A stretch of 64,000 nt of DNA from Terasakiella magnetica (GTDB taxonomy: Bacteria > Pseudomonadota > Alphaproteobacteria > Rhodospirillales > Magnetospirillaceae). The notes below the pieces were generated by a model, which worked only from the letters and a program-made list of their open reading frames with translations, did not search any database and was not told the origin of the DNA. How positions within the stretch are numbered: position 1 is the stretch's first letter; each line of letters opens with the position of its first letter. Location: positions 62,001 to 126,000 of the forward strand of contig CACVCF010000013.1 of the NCBI GenBank assembly GCA_902729415.1, read 5' to 3'. The translations under genes and the position numbers were made by a program. This document shows positions 1 to 7,569 of the stretch, piece after piece.

Positions 1-2
1 CC

Positions 3-494
3 GACGTGCTCGGCCCTTATCTCCGCCATACCGGCCCGGCGCTGTCGCCGTTCAATGCCTGGCTGCTGCTGAAGGGGCTGGAGACGCTGGACCTGCGCAT
101 GGAGCGTCATTGCGCCAACGCACTCAAAGTGGCCCGTATGCTGGAACGCCACCCCAAGGTGGCCCGCGTGCTTTATCCCGGTCTGGAAAGCCACCCTCAG
201 CACGCCTTGGCGGCGCGCCAGATGCGGGGTTGGGGCAGCATCGTCGCCATCGACCTTAAGGGTGGCAAGGCGGCGGCCTATGGCCTTCTCAACGGGTTGG
301 AGACCATCGACATCTCCAACAATCTCGGTGACGCCAAAAGCCTGATGACCCACCCCTGGACCACCACTCACCAGCGACTGAGCCCCGAGGACAAGCTGTC
401 CATGGGCATCGGTGAAGGGATGCTGCGCCTGTCGGTGGGACTGGAGGATGGCGACGATCTGGTCGAGGATCTGGAGCAGGCATTGGCGGATTAG
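3..494 (+). CDS. metZ: O-succinylhomoserine sulfhydrylase-like PLP enzyme, C-terminal part (5' end outside window)
   Basis: C-terminal 163 residues of a Cys/Met-metabolism PLP-dependent (trans-sulfuration) enzyme; the frame is open at the left edge, so the N-terminal half and the PLP lysine lie upstream. The segment LMTHPWTTTHQRL and the end motif GEGMLRLSVGLED are typical of O-succinylhomoserine sulfhydrylase and cystathionine gamma-synthase relatives, which make homocysteine (or cystathionine) from an activated homoserine in methionine synthesis. I favour MetZ from the overall wording of these motifs, but the family is hard to subdivide from the C-terminus alone. It is followed by apaG after 83 bases with no obvious terminator. 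Confidence 0.8.
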   Translation, partial: DVLGPYLRHTGPALSPFNAWLLLKGLETLDLRMERHCANALKVARMLERHPKVARVLYPGLESHPQHALAARQMRGWGSIVAIDLKGGKAAAYGLLNGLETIDISNNLGDAKSLMTHPWTTTHQRLSPEDKLSMGIGEGMLRLSVGLEDGDDLVEDLEQALAD

Positions 495-577
495 TTTAGA
501 ATCATTGTATTTAAGGTGGTGGACATCCGCTCCATTCGACCTAATATGGTAAGGATGACCGTAGCAGGATAGCCCCA

Positions 578-970
578 ATGTACAGCCAGACCACCCGCGA
601 CATCATCGTGACGGTAAAGCCGTTCTACCTGGATGATCAGTCCTCGCCCACCGACAACCACTATGTCTGGGCCTATCGGGTGAGGATCGAGAACAAAAGC
701 AGCGTGACGGTCCAGTTGATGAACCGCCATTGGGTCATAACCGACGCCATCGGCCGGGTCCAGGATGTCAAAGGCCCCGGCGTGGTCGGTGAGCAGCCGG
801 TGCTCAAGCCCGGTGATGCCTATGAATACACCAGCGGCACGCCGCTGCCGACGGCATCGGGCATCATGGTGGGCACCTACGAGATGGAAGCCGAGGGCGG
901 CGAGATCTTCACCATCCAGATCCCCGCCTTTTCCCTGGACAGCCCCCATGACCGCCCGCGCTTGAATTAA
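578..970 (+). CDS. apaG: ApaG domain protein
   Basis: 130 residues, the usual length of stand-alone ApaG. The protein is a single fibronectin-III-like beta-sandwich; the conserved GPGVVGEQP glycine-rich turn lies at about residues 66-74, followed by the [13 protein letters not shown] strand region. ApaG proteins have been linked to cobalt/magnesium resistance and bind nucleotides in some studies, but their biochemical role is not settled. The ATG start follows an AGGATAG sequence. It lies between metZ and folE on the same strand, an ordinary housekeeping setting. Confidence 0.93.
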   Translation: MYSQTTRDIIVTVKPFYLDDQSSPTDNHYVWAYRVRIENKSSVTVQLMNRHWVITDAIGRVQDVKGPGVVGEQPVLKPGDAYEYTSGTPLPTASGIMVGTYEMEAEGGEIFTIQIPAFSLDSPHDRPRLN

Positions 971-979
971 CGGCCCGCT

Positions 980-997
980 GTTACCACATGCGGTAAC
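980..997. promoter_or_regulatory. Perfect inverted repeat upstream of folE
   Basis: GTTACC-ACATGC-GGTAAC: two perfect 6-base arms around a 6-base spacer, starting 10 bases after the apaG stop and ending 32 bases before the folE start. No U-tract follows, so it does not look like an intrinsic terminator. It could be an operator for folE; no cognate regulator is recognised nearby. Confidence 0.4.
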
Positions 998-1029
998 TGG
1001 CGATACGCCCTAGGACGGAGAGTGCCATC

Positions 1030-1689
1030 GTGAGCTCCGAAGACACCAGTATCCTGCTTCCCCGCGAACTCGTCCCGGTGCAGCCCCTCACCCGTCGCCG
1101 TCCCAGCCGGGATGAGGCGGAAGCGGCCGTCCGCACCTTGCTGCGCTGGGCGGGCGACGACCCCGACCGTGAAGGTCTGGTGGGCACCCCCGACCGGGTG
1201 GTACGCGCCTATGAGGAATTCTTCTCCGGTTACGAGCAAGACCCCACCGAAATTTTGCACCGCACCTTCGAAGAAACCGAAGGCTATGACGAGATGGTGC
1301 TGCTGCGCGACATCCGCCTCGAATCCCATTGCGAGCACCACGTGGTTCCCATCATCGGCAAGGCCCATGTGGCCTATCTACCCGACCGCCGCGTGGTGGG
1401 TATCTCCAAGCTGGCCCGCGTAGTGGAGATTTACTCCCGCCGCCTCCAGATTCAGGAAAAGCTGACCTCGCAGATCGCCAACACCATCAACGAGGTGCTC
1501 CAGCCCAAGGGCGTGGCAGTGGTGATCGAAGCGGCGCATCAATGCATGACCACGCGCGGCATCCACAAGCCGGGAGTTACCATGGTGACCAGCCGCATGC
1601 TGGGCGCTTTCCGCGACGACCCGGCGACACGCCGTGAATTCATGGCCCTAATCCATAACCAACACAGCAGCGGCCTGTCCAACGTGTAG
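1030..1689 (+). CDS. folE: GTP cyclohydrolase I
   Basis: 219 residues. Catalyses GTP to 7,8-dihydroneopterin triphosphate, the first step of tetrahydrofolate synthesis and a feeder of queuosine-type precursors; cytosolic homodecamer in the family. The type I signature [20 protein letters not shown] is at residues 99-118, supplying the zinc ligands Cys101 and His104, and the third ligand Cys172 is in [12 protein letters not shown] (171-182). The start is a GTG preceded by a GGAGAG ribosome-binding site (1018-1023). The 5' inverted repeat at 980-997 is the only regulatory-looking element. Confidence 0.97.
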   Translation: MSSEDTSILLPRELVPVQPLTRRRPSRDEAEAAVRTLLRWAGDDPDREGLVGTPDRVVRAYEEFFSGYEQDPTEILHRTFEETEGYDEMVLLRDIRLESHCEHHVVPIIGKAHVAYLPDRRVVGISKLARVVEIYSRRLQIQEKLTSQIANTINEVLQPKGVAVVIEAAHQCMTTRGIHKPGVTMVTSRMLGAFRDDPATRREFMALIHNQHSSGLSNV

Positions 1690-1753
1690 ATTCGCTGGAC
1701 AGGTGCGCCGAACGAGTCCATGAGTCTGATCATCTGGAACGAGATGTGACTTA

Positions 1754-3199
1754 ATGGACGCAAGGCCGGTTCTCTTCGTCAACGGCTTTTTGCTGCTGGT
1801 CCTGGCGGCAGCCATGGGGATTCCTGCCGTGGTGGACCTGATGGTCGGCGATGCCGATTGGAAGGTCTTCGCCATTTCCGGCATGGTCACCGGCTTCGTG
1901 GCCCTGGCCCTGATCTTCGGAGTGCGGCCCAAGGGGCGCCCCAGTTTGACCGCTCGCCAAGCGTTTATGCTGGCCTCGATGGCCTGGGTCTCGACGGCGG
2001 CGTTCGCGGCCCTGCCGTTCATCTTCAGTACCGTACGCCTGGGCCTGACCGATGGGATGTTCGAGGCCATGAGCGGCCTGACCACCACCGGCGCCACCGT
2101 CATCATCGGCCTCGACCACGCCCCCAAGGGTATTTTGCTGTGGCGGGCGCTGCTCAACTGGCTGGGCGGCGAAGGCATCATCATCATGGCGGTGGCGATC
2201 CTGCCGCTGTTGCGCATCGGCGGCATGCAGGTCTTCCGCATGGAGACCTCGGACAAGACCGACAAGGTCAAGCCCCGCATCACCCAGGTCGCCGCCGCCA
2301 TCACCATGGTTTATGTGGTATTCACAGCGCTGTCGGCCATGGCCTTCTGGGCGGCGGGCATGGGGCGCTTCGACGCCGTCTGCCATGCCATGGCGGCCAT
2401 TTCCACCGGCGGCTTCTCGACCTCGGACACCCGGCTGGCCCATTGGGGCACGGCGGTGCAGTGGGTGGCTATCGCCTCCATGCTGATCGGTGGCTCCAGT
2501 TTCACCTTGTGGATCGGCCCCTGGAAGAATGGACGCCCCAAGGTGCTCGACGACGCCCAGACCCATTGGTACCTGTTCTTCCTGGGCTCGTTCTCGACGG
2601 TTCTGGCCCTGTGGCAATGGGCAGTCAACGACATGCATTTCGGCATCGCCGTCCGTCATGCCGCCTTCCATGTCACCTCCATCGTCACCACCACCGGCTT
2701 CGTCTCCACCGATTACGGCGCCTGGGGCGGTTTCGCCCATGTGGTCTTCTTCATCTTGGTGTTCATCGGCGGCTGCACCGGCTCGACGGCGGGCGGTGTC
2801 AAGATCTTCCGCTGGGAATTGCTGTTCGCCCTGGCGGGAATTCAATTAAAGCGGCTGCTGCACCCCCATGGCGTCTTCGTCATCCACTACAACCAGCGCC
2901 CCATCGTCCAAGCTGTGCTGGATTCGGTGCTGGGCTTCGTGGTGCTGTATTTCTTCACCTTCGCCATTTTTGCCTTGGCGCTGACCGTGGTGGGGGTGGA
3001 TTTCATCACCGCGCTGTCGGGCTCGGCGGCGGCGCTGGCCAATGCCGGCCCTGGAATCGGCGATGTGATCGGACCATTGGGGAGCTATCGTCCGCTCCCC
3101 GATCCCGCCAAATGGATTTTGGCCTTCGAGATGATGCTGGGGCGGCTGGAACTGTTCACCGTGGCGGTGCTGTTCTCGCGCAGCTATTGGCGGGAGTAG
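1754..3199 (+). CDS. trkH: TrkH-family potassium uptake protein, copy 1
   Basis: 481 residues, the normal TrkH/KtrB length, with about ten hydrophobic segments and four pore-loop repeats. Filter-like motifs are visible: SGLTTTGATV, ISTGGFSTSD, VTTTGFVSTDYG and NAGPGIG. TrkH is the inner-membrane K+ translocating subunit, normally gated by the cytosolic NAD/ATP-binding subunit TrkA, for which no gene is present in this window. The first copy of a tandem pair; the next gene begins 6 bases after its stop, so the two are surely cotranscribed. Confidence 0.93.
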   Translation: MDARPVLFVNGFLLLVLAAAMGIPAVVDLMVGDADWKVFAISGMVTGFVALALIFGVRPKGRPSLTARQAFMLASMAWVSTAAFAALPFIFSTVRLGLTDGMFEAMSGLTTTGATVIIGLDHAPKGILLWRALLNWLGGEGIIIMAVAILPLLRIGGMQVFRMETSDKTDKVKPRITQVAAAITMVYVVFTALSAMAFWAAGMGRFDAVCHAMAAISTGGFSTSDTRLAHWGTAVQWVAIASMLIGGSSFTLWIGPWKNGRPKVLDDAQTHWYLFFLGSFSTVLALWQWAVNDMHFGIAVRHAAFHVTSIVTTTGFVSTDYGAWGGFAHVVFFILVFIGGCTGSTAGGVKIFRWELLFALAGIQLKRLLHPHGVFVIHYNQRPIVQAVLDSVLGFVVLYFFTFAIFALALTVVGVDFITALSGSAAALANAGPGIGDVIGPLGSYRPLPDPAKWILAFEMMLGRLELFTVAVLFSRSYWRE

Positions 3200-3205
3200 G
3201 CGGCA

Positions 3206-4654
3206 ATGATCGATTTCCGCCCCGTCCTCAATATCATCGGCTTCCTGCTCTGCGTCCTGGCCGCAGCCATGCTGCTGCCCATGGCGGTGGATTTCCGTGA
3301 CGTCAATCCCGAGTGGCGGGTCTTCGCAGTTTCCGCCGGACTGACCCTGTTTTTTGGTCTGCTCCTGATGCTGGGCACCCGGACCGGGCCTCGGCGGCGC
3401 ACCATCCGTCAGACGTATCTGGCCGCCAGCCTGGGCTGGCTGGTGCCGGGGCTGTTCGCGGCCCTGCCTCTGATCCACGGGCCGTTGCAGATGTCGTTCA
3501 CCGATGCCGCATTCGAGGCCATCAGCGGCCTGACCTCCACCGGCGCCACGGTGATTCACGGCCTCGATGCCTTGCCGCGCGGCCTGTTGCTGTGGCGAGT
3601 GCTGCTCAACTGGCTGGGCGGGCTGGGGGTGCTCGCCATGGGATTGGCGGTGCTGCCCGAGCTGGCGGTGGGCGGCATGCAGATGTTCCGGCTGGAAGTG
3701 CCGGGACCGGCGGAACGCACCACCTCACGCACCAACCGCATCGCCACCGTGGTGGGTGGAGCCTATGTCAGCCTGACGATCCTGCTGGCCCTGACATTGT
3801 GGGTGGCGGGGATGACGGGCTTTGAAGCTCTGGCCCATGCCATGAGCACCATTTCCACCGGCGGCTTCTCGACCTCGGACGCCTCCATCGGGCATTTCGA
3901 CAACCGGGCCGTGGACTTGCTGATTACCCTGGGCATGATCGTCGGCGGTCTGCCCTTCCTGCTGTTCTTCCATCTGGCGCGGGGCAATGTCCGCTCGTTC
4001 CTGCGCGACCATCAATTGCGCTGGTATTTCGCCCTGCTGGCTCTGGGAACGGCGGGGGTCTCGGCCTGGCTGGTGGGCAGCCGGGGTCTGGCGCCCCTGG
4101 ATGCGCTGCGGCACGGCGCCTTCACCGTGGTTTCGGTGATGACCGGAACCGGCTTCTTTACCCTGGAATACGGCAATTGGGGCGGCATGCCTGCCGCCAT
4201 TCTGTTCTTCCTGGCCTTTGTCGGTGGCTGCGCCGGGTCCACGACCGGCGGCATCAAGGTGTTCCGCTTCCAGTTCCTGTTCGCCGATGCCCTGGTGCAG
4301 ATGCGCCGTCTGCGGCGTCCGCACGCGGTGCTGATCGCCACCTTCAACCGCCGTCCCATCCCGGAAGAGGTTCTGGGCTCGGTGATGGGCTTTTTGTTTG
4401 TCTACGCCTTGTCATTCGCCATGTTGGCCATGGCGCTGGCCTTCCTGGGAGTGGATTTCATCACCGCCATCACCGGCGCGGCCTCGTCCCTGGCCAATCT
4501 CGGCCCCGGTTTGGGGCGGGAGATCGGCCCCGGCGGCTCCTATGCCGCTTTGCCCGAAGCAGCCAAATGGCTGCTGTCGGGTGGCATGGTGTTCGGCCGG
4601 GTCGAGTTGTTCACCGTGCTGGTACTGTTCGTCCCGGCCTTCTGGCGGCAGTGA
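3206..4654 (+). CDS. trkH: TrkH-family potassium uptake protein, copy 2
   Basis: 482 residues, clearly paralogous to the upstream gene along its full length (shared N-terminal pattern DFRPVLNIIGF versus DARPVLFVNGF, and shared SGLTSTGATV, ISTGGFSTSD, MTGTGFFTLEYG and LGPGLG pore motifs). The arrangement suggests a tandem duplication followed by divergence. Whether the products form homodimers or a mixed dimer cannot be seen from sequence; TrkH family members are dimers. Start ATG 6 bases after the previous stop. Confidence 0.92.
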   Translation: MIDFRPVLNIIGFLLCVLAAAMLLPMAVDFRDVNPEWRVFAVSAGLTLFFGLLLMLGTRTGPRRRTIRQTYLAASLGWLVPGLFAALPLIHGPLQMSFTDAAFEAISGLTSTGATVIHGLDALPRGLLLWRVLLNWLGGLGVLAMGLAVLPELAVGGMQMFRLEVPGPAERTTSRTNRIATVVGGAYVSLTILLALTLWVAGMTGFEALAHAMSTISTGGFSTSDASIGHFDNRAVDLLITLGMIVGGLPFLLFFHLARGNVRSFLRDHQLRWYFALLALGTAGVSAWLVGSRGLAPLDALRHGAFTVVSVMTGTGFFTLEYGNWGGMPAAILFFLAFVGGCAGSTTGGIKVFRFQFLFADALVQMRRLRRPHAVLIATFNRRPIPEEVLGSVMGFLFVYALSFAMLAMALAFLGVDFITAITGAASSLANLGPGLGREIGPGGSYAALPEAAKWLLSGGMVFGRVELFTVLVLFVPAFWRQ

Positions 4655-4703
4655 TCGGGACGTAAACCGGCGTCGGCAACACAGAGCCTCTCCCTTCACC
4701 GCC

Positions 4704-5312
4704 TTATTCGTCCTTCACCCTTTGTAACAGGCGGTGCAGGCTGCCGCGGCTGATGCCCAGCCCTGTCATTTCGGCCACGGTCTGGGCGAGATAGTCGCGG
4801 CTGCTCCCCGCCAGCCCTACCCCTTGGCGCACCAGAGCGGCGGCCTCCTCAAGACTGGACGCACGGTGGTATTGGGTATGGCGGCGATCCACCACGAAAG
4901 CCAAAGCATTGACCTTGCGCCCATCCTCCAGGCTGACCGGCAGCAGGCGGGGGAAATAGACGCCATGCACCATCTCGCGCTCATACAGCCGGGCCACGAC
5001 CTCGGCCACCTGGAGAGCGGCGATGCGCAGCGCACGGCCCCGGCACGATCCCCCCCGGTCCAGCCCCAGCACCAGCCCCGGCCGGTCATCGGTGCCGCGA
5101 TAATGGTTGGACAGAATGCACATGGCCCGGTGATACCCCCACAGCCGTGCGGTTATCGCCTCGGCAGGCTGGAAGTCGGGCCGCCACATCAGCGAGCCAT
5201 AGGCGAAGACCCAGGCATCGCACCCGCCTTGCCCCAATTCTCCGGGCAGAGTAGACCTGGAGGAGGTTCTCGCCTCGCTGGAGTCTCCGTTCGTGCGCCT
5301 GCGTCCCGTCAT
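4704..5312 (-). CDS. chaC: ChaC-like gamma-glutamylcyclotransferase
   Basis: About 202 residues from an ATG at 5312 that has AAGGA five bases upstream; a longer frame begins at 5354. Family signature FAYGSLMWRPDF close to the N-terminus (the YGSL substrate-binding loop), followed by a catalytic glutamate region around YEREMVHGVYFPR. ChaC enzymes cleave glutathione to 5-oxoproline and Cys-Gly in the cytosol. The gene is convergent with trkH (49 bases apart) and overlaps the 5' end of the divergent DUF2125 gene by 20 bases, so the two promoters must lie inside each other's coding sequence. Confidence 0.88.
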   Translation of the reverse strand: MTGRRRTNGDSSEARTSSRSTLPGELGQGGCDAWVFAYGSLMWRPDFQPAEAITARLWGYHRAMCILSNHYRGTDDRPGLVLGLDRGGSCRGRALRIAALQVAEVVARLYEREMVHGVYFPRLLPVSLEDGRKVNALAFVVDRRHTQYHRASSLEEAAALVRQGVGLAGSSRDYLAQTVAEMTGLGISRGSLHRLLQRVKDE

Positions 5313-6333
5313 GCTGGTCCTTGCCGCTTTGGCCGCCGCGTCACTGGCGGTCACGGCCTATTGGTTCCACGTGGCGGGGGAGATGCGCAAGGGTCTCGAT
5401 GCACTCACCGCCCAAATCCGGTCCGAGGGCTGGCGGGTGGAGCGGGACACCATCGCGCTTGGCGGCTTTCCCTGGCGCGTCGTGGCCCATCTCAGCAGTC
5501 TGCACCTCTCCCATCCCGAGGGGTGGGACTGGCGGGGAGAAAACATCGACATCATCATCCGGTTGCACGCCCCTCTCCGGCCCATAATCGAGAGTTCGGG
5601 CTTTCACACCCTGGCGAGCGGAACTTGGTCGGGCATGGCCTCCACCGAGAAGGCGCGGCTTGAACTGGGTCTGAATGCGGACGGCGAGCCCACCTCACTG
5701 CGTTTCGAAGCCTCGAAACTGGTGCTGGAGCACGCCCAGGGCGACCCGCTGGTGGCGGCAAGCCTCAGCTTTGGCCTTGATCTGCTCAACCCACCCGATG
5801 CCAGCCATGAGACACCGTCAGCCGCCTTCACCCTCGGGCTGGCAGGCATAGAATTGCCGGGCGGAACCGATCTGCCGCTTGATCCCCGCATCCGCGCCGC
5901 CCAGGTGGAAGGCCGGATCATGGGCAGCCTGCGTGGCGGCCCACCGCTGGCCGCCTTGGCTGCCTGGAGCGCCGAGGGCGGGACTGTGGAACTGGACCGC
6001 CTTGTCCTCGACTGGCCGCCGCTGACGCTGGAAGCCGATGGCACCCTGGCCATTGACCCCGCCCTGCAGCCGCTGATCGCCACGAGCGCCCGGATTCGGG
6101 GGGGGGCCGAACTGGTGGCGCGGTTGACGAAGGTGGGGATGCTCGACCCCGCCGCCGCCGCCGCCGCCGCCATGGCGCTACGCATTATGGCGCGGCCAGA
6201 TGCCCTTGGACGCTCGACCCTCACCATGCCTTTGACCTTGCAGGATGGTATCTTATCGGCAGGACAGATCCGCTTGTTCCGGGTGCCGCCGCTGCCCCTT
6301 CCCGCCCCCCCGTCAGGAGCCAATCCGCCATGA
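5293..6333 (+). CDS. DUF2125 family membrane-anchored protein
   Basis: 346 residues from a GTG at 5293, chosen because GGAG lies nine bases upstream and because it adds the basic residues MRLRPV ahead of the hydrophobic anchor (about residues 7-25). The rest is predicted periplasmic and matches the alphaproteobacterial DUF2125 pattern (for example GFPWRVVAHLSSLHLSHP). The function of DUF2125 is unknown. A (GCC)n run near residue 285 encodes a polyalanine stretch that could be slippage-prone. The last four bases overlap the start of the aminotransferase gene (ATGA). Confidence 0.8.
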   Translation: MRLRPVMLVLAALAAASLAVTAYWFHVAGEMRKGLDALTAQIRSEGWRVERDTIALGGFPWRVVAHLSSLHLSHPEGWDWRGENIDIIIRLHAPLRPIIESSGFHTLASGTWSGMASTEKARLELGLNADGEPTSLRFEASKLVLEHAQGDPLVAASLSFGLDLLNPPDASHETPSAAFTLGLAGIELPGGTDLPLDPRIRAAQVEGRIMGSLRGGPPLAALAAWSAEGGTVELDRLVLDWPPLTLEADGTLAIDPALQPLIATSARIRGGAELVARLTKVGMLDPAAAAAAAMALRIMARPDALGRSTLTMPLTLQDGILSAGQIRLFRVPPLPLPAPPSGANPP

Positions 6334-7526
6334 GCGCCAACAGCAACCAGCCCGTCACCCCGTTCCAGCCGCCGCTCCGCCTGCTCATGGGGCCGGGGCC
6401 GTCGGATGTACATCCCCGCGTGCTGTCGGCCATGGCGCGTCCCACCATCGGCCATCTCGACCCGGCTTTTGTCGGCATGATGGACGAGGTCAAGAATCTC
6501 CTGCAATACGCCTTTCGCACCACCAACGATCTGACCCTGGCCATTTCCGGCCCTGGCTCGGCGGGGATGGAGGCCTGCTTCGTCAATCTGGTCGAGCCCG
6601 GCGACACCGTGGTGGTCTGCATCAACGGCGTCTTTGGCAACCGCATGAAGGAGAATGTGGAACGCTGCGGCGCCACCGCCGTAGTGGTCGAGGAGCCGTG
6701 GGGCAAGCCGGTGGACCTGGCCAGGGCCGAAGCGGCCCTGACCGCCCATCCCGGCGCCAAGGCCCTGGCCTTCGTCCATGCCGAGACCTCGACCGGGGTG
6801 GAATCCGACGCAGCCGGGCTTTGTGCCCTCGCCACCCGCCATGGGGCCTTGTCCATCGTCGATACCGTGACCTCCCTGGGCGGTATTCCGGTGCAGGTGG
6901 ACCGCTGGGGAGCCGATGCGGTCTATTCCGGCAGCCAGAAATGCCTGTCATGCACCCCCGGCCTGTCACCGGCGACCTTCTCGCCCCGCGCGGTCGAGGT
7001 GGTTAAGACCCGCAAGACCAAGGTGCAAAGCTGGTTCCTCGACCTCTCGCTGCTGATCGCCTATTGGGGCGGTGGCGCCAAGCGCGCCTATCACCATACC
7101 GCCCCCGTCAACGCCCTTTACGGCCTGCACGAATCCTTGGTGATGCTGCGCGAAGAGGGACTCGAGGCGGCGTGGGGGCGCCACGCCCATATGCACCGGG
7201 CGCTGAAGGCAGGGCTGGAGGCCATGGGCCTCAATCTCCTGGTGGACGAGGCGGCGCGGCTGCCCCAGCTTAACGCCGTGCTGGTGCCCGAAGGCATCGA
7301 TGAAGCCGCCGTCCGCGCCCAGCTTCTGGCCCGCTATGGCCTGGAGATCGGGGCCGGTCTCGGTACCCTGGCGGGCAAGGTCTGGCGCATCGGCCTGATG
7401 GGGCAAAGTGCCACACCCCGCCACGTCATCGCCTGCCTGGGGGCGCTTGAAAGCGTGCTGACCGGCATGGGCGCCCCGATTCCGCCGGGGGCCGGAACGG
7501 CGGCGGCAAGTTCAGTACTGTTCTAA
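6330..7526 (+). CDS. Class V aminotransferase, alanine/serine-glyoxylate aminotransferase type
   Basis: 398 residues, the normal length for the family. PLP site: Lys204 in YSGSQKCLSCTPG, with Asp178 in SIVDTVTSLGG contacting the pyridine nitrogen and the early GPGPSDVHPRVL substrate loop at 21-32. Members transfer the amino group of alanine or serine to glyoxylate. The exact amino donor cannot be told from sequence. It is coupled to the DUF2125 gene by ATGA and ends 10 bases before the TGCA palindrome that precedes the formate dehydrogenase genes, so it probably belongs to the upstream transcription unit. Confidence 0.88.
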   Translation: MSANSNQPVTPFQPPLRLLMGPGPSDVHPRVLSAMARPTIGHLDPAFVGMMDEVKNLLQYAFRTTNDLTLAISGPGSAGMEACFVNLVEPGDTVVVCINGVFGNRMKENVERCGATAVVVEEPWGKPVDLARAEAALTAHPGAKALAFVHAETSTGVESDAAGLCALATRHGALSIVDTVTSLGGIPVQVDRWGADAVYSGSQKCLSCTPGLSPATFSPRAVEVVKTRKTKVQSWFLDLSLLIAYWGGGAKRAYHHTAPVNALYGLHESLVMLREEGLEAAWGRHAHMHRALKAGLEAMGLNLLVDEAARLPQLNAVLVPEGIDEAAVRAQLLARYGLEIGAGLGTLAGKVWRIGLMGQSATPRHVIACLGALESVLTGMGAPIPPGAGTAAASSVLF

Positions 7527-7535
7527 AATCATTTC

Positions 7536-7549
7536 TGCATTATAGTGCA
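7536..7549. promoter_or_regulatory. TGCA-N6-TGCA palindrome upstream of formate dehydrogenase (candidate BoxR/BzdR-type operator)
   Basis: Sequence TGCATTATAGTGCA: two TGCA half sites with a 6-base spacer, starting 10 bases after the aminotransferase stop and 21 bases before the next ATG. It contains TATAGT, which could be a -10 hexamer; no good -35 is visible. The same architecture occurs at 13255-13268 upstream of boxC. From memory of the Azoarcus literature, BzdR and its paralogue BoxR recognise TGCA repeats of this type; that link is inference. Confidence 0.6.
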
Positions 7550-7569
7550 CGAAATGCCCTGGAGGGACT

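Noticed and set aside
6151..6172. (GCC)n run in the DUF2125 gene
   Set aside because: Encodes alanines in frame; possible slippage tract but no evidence of phase variation.
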